Source of the DNA: Alectoria sarmentosa
Taxonomy: Eukaryota; Ascomycota; Lecanoromycetes; Lecanorales; Parmeliaceae
Reading direction: 5' to 3'
Assembly: GCA_009733775.1 (NCBI GenBank)
Contig: WOGZ01000609.1
Location: 1 to 12,187 of the forward strand
DNA: 12,187 bases
Shown one piece after another: positions 8,300 to 12,187 of this stretch (within the stretch, counting starts at the first letter, position 1; each line of letters opens with the position of its first letter). The notes beneath the pieces were generated by a model. That model had not been told where the DNA came from. It made no database searches and saw only the letters and a program-made list of their open reading frames with translations. The translations under genes and the position numbers were made by a program.

Positions 8300-8926
8300 A
8301 AAAGAAATAAACTTCGATATTTATTTTATTTTATTTTATATATAAAATTTATCGAAATTTTCATTAATTGTTTTTTTATTTATCGCGTTAATCGAGTAAG
8401 TTTTTTAAACGAATTTGAAAATCGATATGAAATTTTAATCAATGTTTAAATTGATTTTTATAAAATTATTTCTTAAAACGTTTACGATTTTATCGATATC
8501 TTTTTAAATGTTCGCGTGTTCGATTATCAAGATTTTTAAATTAACAATTTATTTCTCGTTATCACACATTAAAATATCGTTATTTATTTTAATATCGAAA
8601 TTATTTTTCAACGCGTTAATTTTTAATTTTTAATTTTTCGTTATTAAATCTTAATTACTTAAATAAGTAACGAGATATAAATCGACGTTATATTTAATAA
8701 TAATAATTAAATTAAAATATCAAAATACGATTTTAATAATATCGATATTATTTTTAATATAAATAAATAAAAATTCGAAGTTTATTATATGAATATAAAC
8801 TTTCGCATAATTAAATTTAAATAAATAATTTTTATTTAACAAAGACGTTAAAGTACGTAATTTGATAAATATTTTTATTATCGATTTAAAAGAAATCGTA
8901 ATTCTTTTTGATTGCGTATTATTCAT
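8300..8926 (-). pseudogene. pol: pol segment preceding the reverse transcriptase core
   Basis: The frame is open from ATG 8926 to the TGA before 8720 (68 codons: ITISFKSIIKIFIKLRTLTS, then LLNKNYLFKFNYAKVYIHII). It continues past several stops in the same frame: a Lys-Tyr-Asn-Val-Asp and Leu-Val-Thr block (about 8695-8660), MCDNEK (near 8565), EHANI-stop-KDIDKIVNVLRN (about 8525-8465) and KINLNID-stop (near 8450). The pattern TYSINAINKKTINENF follows at about 8400-8355. In the family as I recall it, this reads ...LP-[ND]-x-D-[YF]-L-F-x-P, a Trp-x-Asp motif and a Lys-x-Tyr-Pro block just before the RT palm. Stops fall at Trp, Arg or Gln sites. Recognition is by pattern memory; a profile search would settle it. 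Confidence 0.7.
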
Positions 8927-8929
8927 TAT

Positions 8930-9390
8930 ACGTTAATATTAATTTTAACTTTAATTTAAATGTTCGCTATTAAATCATTATAACTTTTAATTAATAACTT
9001 TTTTCCATCAATGTTAATGCTTATACGCTTTAAATTCAAAATGTTTATTTTTAAAAACATTTTTATTTTAAGGTCATCGATAATATGCATCTTTTTACGT
9101 ATATAAGTTATTAATTATTAATTATTGAATGCGTTAAAAATATATAAATCGAGAAAACAATAATTATTAATTATGTGTTTAAATGTACTAATTTTTTTAA
9201 TATTAATATTCATTTTAATTCTTTTAATTAAAACATTTGATAAAAAAAATTCAATTTTTTTTTATTAATTAGCGATATAATATATTTTAAATTTACGTAT
9301 ATAATAATTTAAATTTTTTGTAAAATAAAAAACATTATTAAAATAACGAAATATTGTTTTTTGAAAACGAATCTTGTATTCGATATCTTT
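8930..9390 (-). pseudogene. aspartic protease region of the second element
   Basis: The active-site block reads YVNLKYIISLINKK on the minus strand, starting at 9299. The catalytic Asp of D-[ST]-G is Asn (9291-9293) and the Gly is Lys, both G-to-A changes. About 30 codons before it, RFVFKKQYFVI corresponds to the usual aromatic lead-in. After a frameshift in an A-rich run near 9245 the frame continues as NIKKISTFKHIINNYCFLDL and, after two stops, reads HIIDDLKIKMFLKINIL from 9087. There the family has I/V-D-D-L-K followed by a Leu-(Ile/Leu)-Gly-x-Asp-Ile-Leu block; Gly has become Lys and Asp has become Asn. This is a good fit to a retropepsin fold of the gypsy type. Confidence 0.7.
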
Positions 9391-9455
9391 TTTGATATTA
9401 ATTAAATAATAGAACAATCGAGATTTATAAAATATATTATTTTTTCGATCTTTTC

Positions 9456-9695
9456 TTACTCGCCGTTGATAATTTCATTATTATTAACAAAAATGATCGT
9501 AATATTTATAACGATAATAATAAATATAATTTCGAGATTATCGTTTAAAATAACACTTTTAAGATCGTCGATTATGAAATTAAAAACGATTTTATTAATG
9601 TTTTTAATCTTATTTTTATAAATTTTAAAGTAAATATATGATTTATTTTTCGAAGAAAAATCTTTTTTGCATTTTCGACATATTTTAAATTTCAT
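9456..9695 (-). pseudogene. C2H2-like finger protein segment of the second element
   Basis: The minus-strand frame of 79 codons begins MKFKICRKCKKDFSSKNKSY. CRKC (residues 6-9), followed by K-x-F and then by Tyr at the positions where two His would stand (residues 20 and about 25-26), looks like a classical zinc finger whose His have been turned into Tyr by C-to-T. Such a finger between gag and protease is a trait of one fungal gypsy group that also carries the downstream blocks seen here. The tail (DDLKSVILNDNLEII) is acidic. The stop at 9456 lies in a readable context (GE-stop-EKIEKI), so it is likely not the original end. Confidence 0.6.
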
Positions 9696-9699
9696 TAAT

Positions 9700-10174
9700 C
9701 GTGACTTTATAAAATACGAATTAAATTAATTTATTAATATATAATAAACGTTAATATCGATATTAACGTTTTCTTTATCGTTTTTAAATTAATTTATAAA
9801 TATTAATAATTTATTATCAACATTAATATAATATTCGAAACTATTCGAAATAAAATCGAATTTCTCGTTTTAAAATTCATCAAATTAATAATTTTCGTAA
9901 TCGATTTTCAAATATAAATTTTAAAGATTTTTATAATAAACGATCGTTGATTGCGAGAAAACATAATTAACATTTTATTAATATCGTTATTTCAAATTAT
10001 TATCAAATTCAAAGCCTCTCTTTTTTTAAAAGAAAAAGTTCTCATTCTTTTAATAATTCGAATCGCCTCGATAATTCGAATTATTTTTATTACTATTTAA
10101 TTAACGAAAAACATAATTAAATTATTAAAAATTCTTCGTCGATTAAATAATATTGATAATTGAGATTATAATTA
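9700..10174 (-). other. degraded gag or linker region of the second element, no motif
   Basis: Between the finger and the open frame at 10175-10408 the minus strand has protein-like pieces such as RRFELLKE and KREIRFYFE broken by stops. No motif was recognised. Position and strand suggest the low-complexity gag or linker part of the same polyprotein. Confidence 0.35.
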
Positions 10175-10408
10175 TTAATAACTTATTTTAAAAAGCGATA
10201 ATCTATAATTGATTTTGAGATGTTTTTTATAAAAAAGAAAATGAGTATTTTCTTCGATTAACATATTTATTTTAATATAATTAATATGTTTTTTAAATCG
10301 TTTAATAAGCATTTTATTAATTATAAAAAAATAACATTTAACGATTATTATATTAATTATATAATCGATTAAATTATTAAAATCAATATTATAAACGATT
10401 AATTTCAT
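10175..10408 (-). pseudogene. open minus-strand segment upstream of the second element's finger, possibly gag
   Basis: The 77 codons starting MKLIVYNIDFNNLIDYI and including INKMLIKRFKKHINYIKINM are the longest open stretch upstream of the zinc-finger part on the same strand. The lengthy run without stops and the Lys/Phe/Ile pattern could be a gag fragment, but no capsid motif is recognised and chance is possible. There are no Cys-His boxes except single residues. Confidence 0.25.
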
Positions 10409-10730
10409 TTTTATAATAAAAGAATTTATCGATATTAAAATTTTATTATCGAAATTTGTTATACTAATTTTAATTTTGTTATTTAAATTATATATTATCG
10501 ATTTGTTTCGAACGATTAATTCGTCGACGCTCGTTCATTATTTTTCACAAATCTTTTTTCACTTTTAATTTTTTTATAAACGTTTATATAATTATAATAA
10601 ACTTTAATATTAACATTATCGATCGAATTTCGACGTTAAAATTCTATTTTATTTATATTAAATAAACGTGATAATTATTAACATTTAATATTATAACGTA
10701 TAATTAAACGTTTTATAAATATATTGAAAG
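10409..10730. other. AT-rich DNA with no recognised feature
   Basis: I found no motif here on either strand. If the second element is complete on its 5' side, its LTR would lie in this stretch or the next. Confidence 0.4.
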
Positions 10731-10815
10731 TAAATGATAGATTACTTAATTAAGATGTTATGTAAAATATGAAACTTATCAAATGTACACCCGACGACAG
10801 TCGAGTAAAAAAAAT
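10731..10815. other. second less-mutated patch with a small GC hairpin
   Basis: The stretch around TGTACACCCGACGACAGTCG (10784-10803) keeps C and G outside CpG, unlike its neighbours. CGAC at 10792-10795 can pair with GTCG at 10800-10803 across a 4-base loop, and TGTACA (10784-10789) is a palindrome. It may be single-copy DNA or the edge of a repeat that escaped mutation. Confidence 0.4.
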
Positions 10816-10953
10816 GAAACGAACTTAATTATTTTAACACTTTTATTCGAATAAAATTATATAATAAAATCACGAATTTCAATATTTGCGATGTTGAAAA
10901 TTGAATAATAAAGGTGAAAAATTATATCTTCTTTGTAATCGCATATGTTAACA

Positions 10954-10978
10954 TTTTTCTTTTTTTCTCTTTTTCTTT
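10954..10978 (+). repeat. pyrimidine tract (25 nt) at the left border of the minisatellite
   Basis: These bases are only T and C. A similar tract occurs at 11545-11574 on the same strand, so the two bracket the repeat block between them. Confidence 0.85.
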
Positions 10979-11014
10979 AAACGTCGAACGTCGAATAAAT
11001 AAAATGATCGTTAA

Positions 11015-11600
11015 ATAATAATAATGAGATTATCGAGCGCATAATGAAAATGTGCGAAAAATACGAATTTGAATTTTCACGAAAATTAAAATCGAATAAT
11101 GATAATGAGATGAATGTTGAATAATTAAAATAAATATCGAATAACGATAATGAGATTATCGAGCGCATAATAAATATCAAATAATAATAATAAGATTCTC
11201 GAACGCATAATAAAAATGTTTTTGCAAACTACGAATTTCGATTTTCACGAAAATCAAAATCGAGTAACGATAATGAAATGAGTGTCGAATAATGATAATA
11301 AATCGAGCGTAAGATAACGATAATGAAATGATTTTCGAATAATAACAATGAGGTCATCGGGCGCGTAATAAGTGTTTTTTGAAAAACACGAATTTCGACT
11401 CTCGCGAGAATTAAAATCGGATAACGATAATGAGATAAGCGTCGAATAAATAAAATAAACATCGAATAATGACAATGAGATGTGCGTTAAATAGATAAAA
11501 TGAATATCGAATAACGATAATGAGGTCGACGATGATAATTATCATTTCTCTTCTTTTCTTCTTTTTTCTTTTTTAATAAATAACGATAATGAGATTAATC
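11015..11600. repeat. complex minisatellite built on a TAACGATAATGAGA core
   Basis: The core ATAACGATAATGAG, with transition variants, is present at about 11015, 11096, 11141, 11181, 11264, 11289, 11314, 11339, 11421, 11466, 11511 and again near 11581. Spacings are 45, 25 or about 82 bp. A higher-order unit of about 94 bp (11032-11124, 11198-11292, 11356-11449) begins with ATCGAGCGCATAAT and includes a TACGAATTTCGATTTTCACGA-like block; it recurs every 158-166 bp. Copies differ mainly by A/G and C/T, plus small indels. Several minus-strand frames of 60-77 codons here (for example 11229-11462) are by-products of the repeat, with ISLSLFD-like peptides repeated, and are not genes. Confidence 0.85.
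11532..11574 (+). repeat. 14-bp palindrome joined to a 30-nt pyrimidine tract
   Basis: ATGATAATTATCAT (11532-11545) is a perfect palindrome and runs directly into a tract of only T and C (11545-11574). It forms the right-hand counterpart of the tract at 10954-10978. Confidence 0.8.
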
Positions 11601-11832
11601 GCGAATAACAAAAATGAAAATGTCGAAATTTGAAAACGATTATGTTTTTTTGAACATATTCGTTACGATGTCTCATATAAAAAATTTCACTTTTTGCAAA
11701 AAAACGATTTTTTGAAAATTTTATTTTCAAGTCATTAAGTGCACATTAAAAATCGATCGATATATAATTAATAAATATATAAAAACGATTATATCGAAAA
11801 AGAAAGATATAAAAGATTTATAAGTTATTTTT
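11601..11832. other. spacer between the two repeat arrays, nothing recognised
   Basis: No gene or motif was seen here. A 62-codon minus-strand frame (11542-11730) ends in a Lys/Glu-rich tail that is only the pyrimidine tract read backwards, so I do not count it. Confidence 0.5.
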
Positions 11833-12187
11833 TATCGATATAAAAATCTAAACGTTAAAAGATGAATATCGAAAGTATCGATTTTAAGATATAAACATCG
11901 AGAGATAAATATTAAAAATATCGACTTTGAAGTATAAACATCGAAAGATAAATATCGAAAATATCGACTTTAAGATATAAACATCGAGAGATAAACATTA
12001 AGGGCATCGATTTTAAAATATAAACATCGAAAAATGAATATCGAAAATATCGACTTTGAAGTATAAATATCGAAAGATGAATATCGAAAATATTAATTTT
12101 GAAGTATAAATATCGAAAAGAGAGCATCGAGGAATAATTATCGAAAATATTTTTTTATAAATTTAAATATCGTGATATAAGCATTAA
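11833..12187. repeat. 43-bp tandem repeat array, continues beyond the right edge
   Basis: Seven head-to-tail units of exactly 43 bp start at 11833, 11876, 11919, 11962, 12005, 12048 and 12091. A typical unit reads TATCGACTTTGAAGTATAAA and continues with an ATCGA-rich half. Unit-to-unit differences in units 11876 to 12090 are transitions with no indel. After 12133 there is a partial inserted duplication (about 14 bp) and a further divergent unit from about 12148. The minus strand is open for 71 codons (11912-12127) because the repeat lacks TTA, CTA and TCA in every phase there. The resulting 43-residue protein repeat is most likely incidental. Confidence 0.93.

Larger units (their letters stand above)
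8300..10408 (-). mobile_element. second Ty3/gypsy element, different family, minus strand, RIP-degraded and truncated
   Basis: Read from right to left, the minus strand gives a C2H2-like finger (9695-9600), a retropepsin region (about 9390-8930) and the long conserved segment that precedes RT in one group of fungal gypsy polyproteins (8926-8300). The order and wording differ from the plus-strand chromovirus, so this is another family. The trace fades at about 8300, just where the first RT block should begin, and the next DNA is tandem repeats. The element is therefore broken or deleted there. No RT core, RNase H or integrase of this family was found to the left. LTRs were not found. Two small frameshifts (near 9245 and 8930) are needed to join the pieces. 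Confidence 0.75.

Noticed and set aside
10977..11180. Minus-strand open frame with repeated ISLSLFD-like peptides
   Set aside because: It is the minisatellite read backwards; the peptides only mirror the DNA core and there is no start context or domain.
11229..11475. Two overlapping minus-strand frames of 73 and 77 codons
   Set aside because: Both are shadows of the same tandem repeat in different phases. Two overlapping long frames on one strand is expected of a repeat lacking TTA, CTA and TCA.
11542..11730. Minus-strand 62-codon frame with a Lys/Glu-rich end
   Set aside because: The charged end is encoded by the pyrimidine tract, and the rest overlaps repeat and spacer with no motif.
11833..12187. 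CRISPR-like array
   Set aside because: The units are contiguous 43-bp tandem copies with no unique spacers, and variation is spread across the whole unit.
1..12187. Mitochondrial or apicomplexan AT-rich genome
   Set aside because: Nuclear chromovirus polyproteins, transition-only damage at conserved sites and the absence of any mitochondrial gene or tRNA argue for a RIP-affected fungal nuclear region.

Overview
The window is very A+T-rich DNA holding decayed transposable elements and tandem repeats. I see no intact gene and no RNA gene. Two independent Ty3/gypsy-type polyproteins can be read through the damage. Their lesions are almost entirely transitions: conserved Trp and Gln codons have become stops, Asp has become Asn, Glu has become Lys, and Cys or His has become Tyr. 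Direct repeats inside the window also differ from each other only or mainly by transitions. This is the pattern expected of repeat-induced point mutation (RIP), so the likely source is an AT-rich, gene-poor compartment of a filamentous ascomycete. The remaining cytosines lie mostly in CpG: 18 of 32 in four 60-base rows that I counted. That argues against ordinary CpG-methylation decay. The fungal assignment is an inference; no host gene is present to confirm it.

Layout. (1) From the left edge to about 3943, plus strand: a chromodomain-bearing Ty3/gypsy element (chromovirus) in the order gag zinc knuckle, protease, reverse transcriptase, RNase H, integrase, chromodomain. Gag is cut by the left edge. 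Gag and pol lie in different frames, and a correctly phased A-AAA-AAC heptamer lies just before the gag stop. A 4-bp tandem duplication shifts the frame inside integrase. (2) 3944-6180: mostly featureless AT-rich DNA, with a minus-strand coiled-coil-like remnant, a trinucleotide hairpin repeat and a small island of unmutated GC-containing DNA. (3) About 6180-7450, plus strand: a weak, long, semi-open frame of unknown identity with a purine-rich sense strand. (4) 7800-8220: small tandem repeats, including a 79-bp pair differing by ten transitions and no transversion. (5) About 8300-10400, minus strand: a second, different Ty3/gypsy element with a C2H2-like finger, a protease and the region before the reverse transcriptase. 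It loses recognisable similarity at about 8300, before the RT catalytic core. (6) 10730-11600: a second less-mutated patch and a complex minisatellite bounded by two pyrimidine tracts. (7) 11833 to the right edge: a 43-bp tandem array running out of the window.

Nothing here is likely to encode a working protein. The main interest lies in the mutation pattern, the preserved traces of element biology (frameshift site, chromodomain, a frameshifting micro-duplication), the small unmutated islands and the unidentified degenerate frame in the middle.
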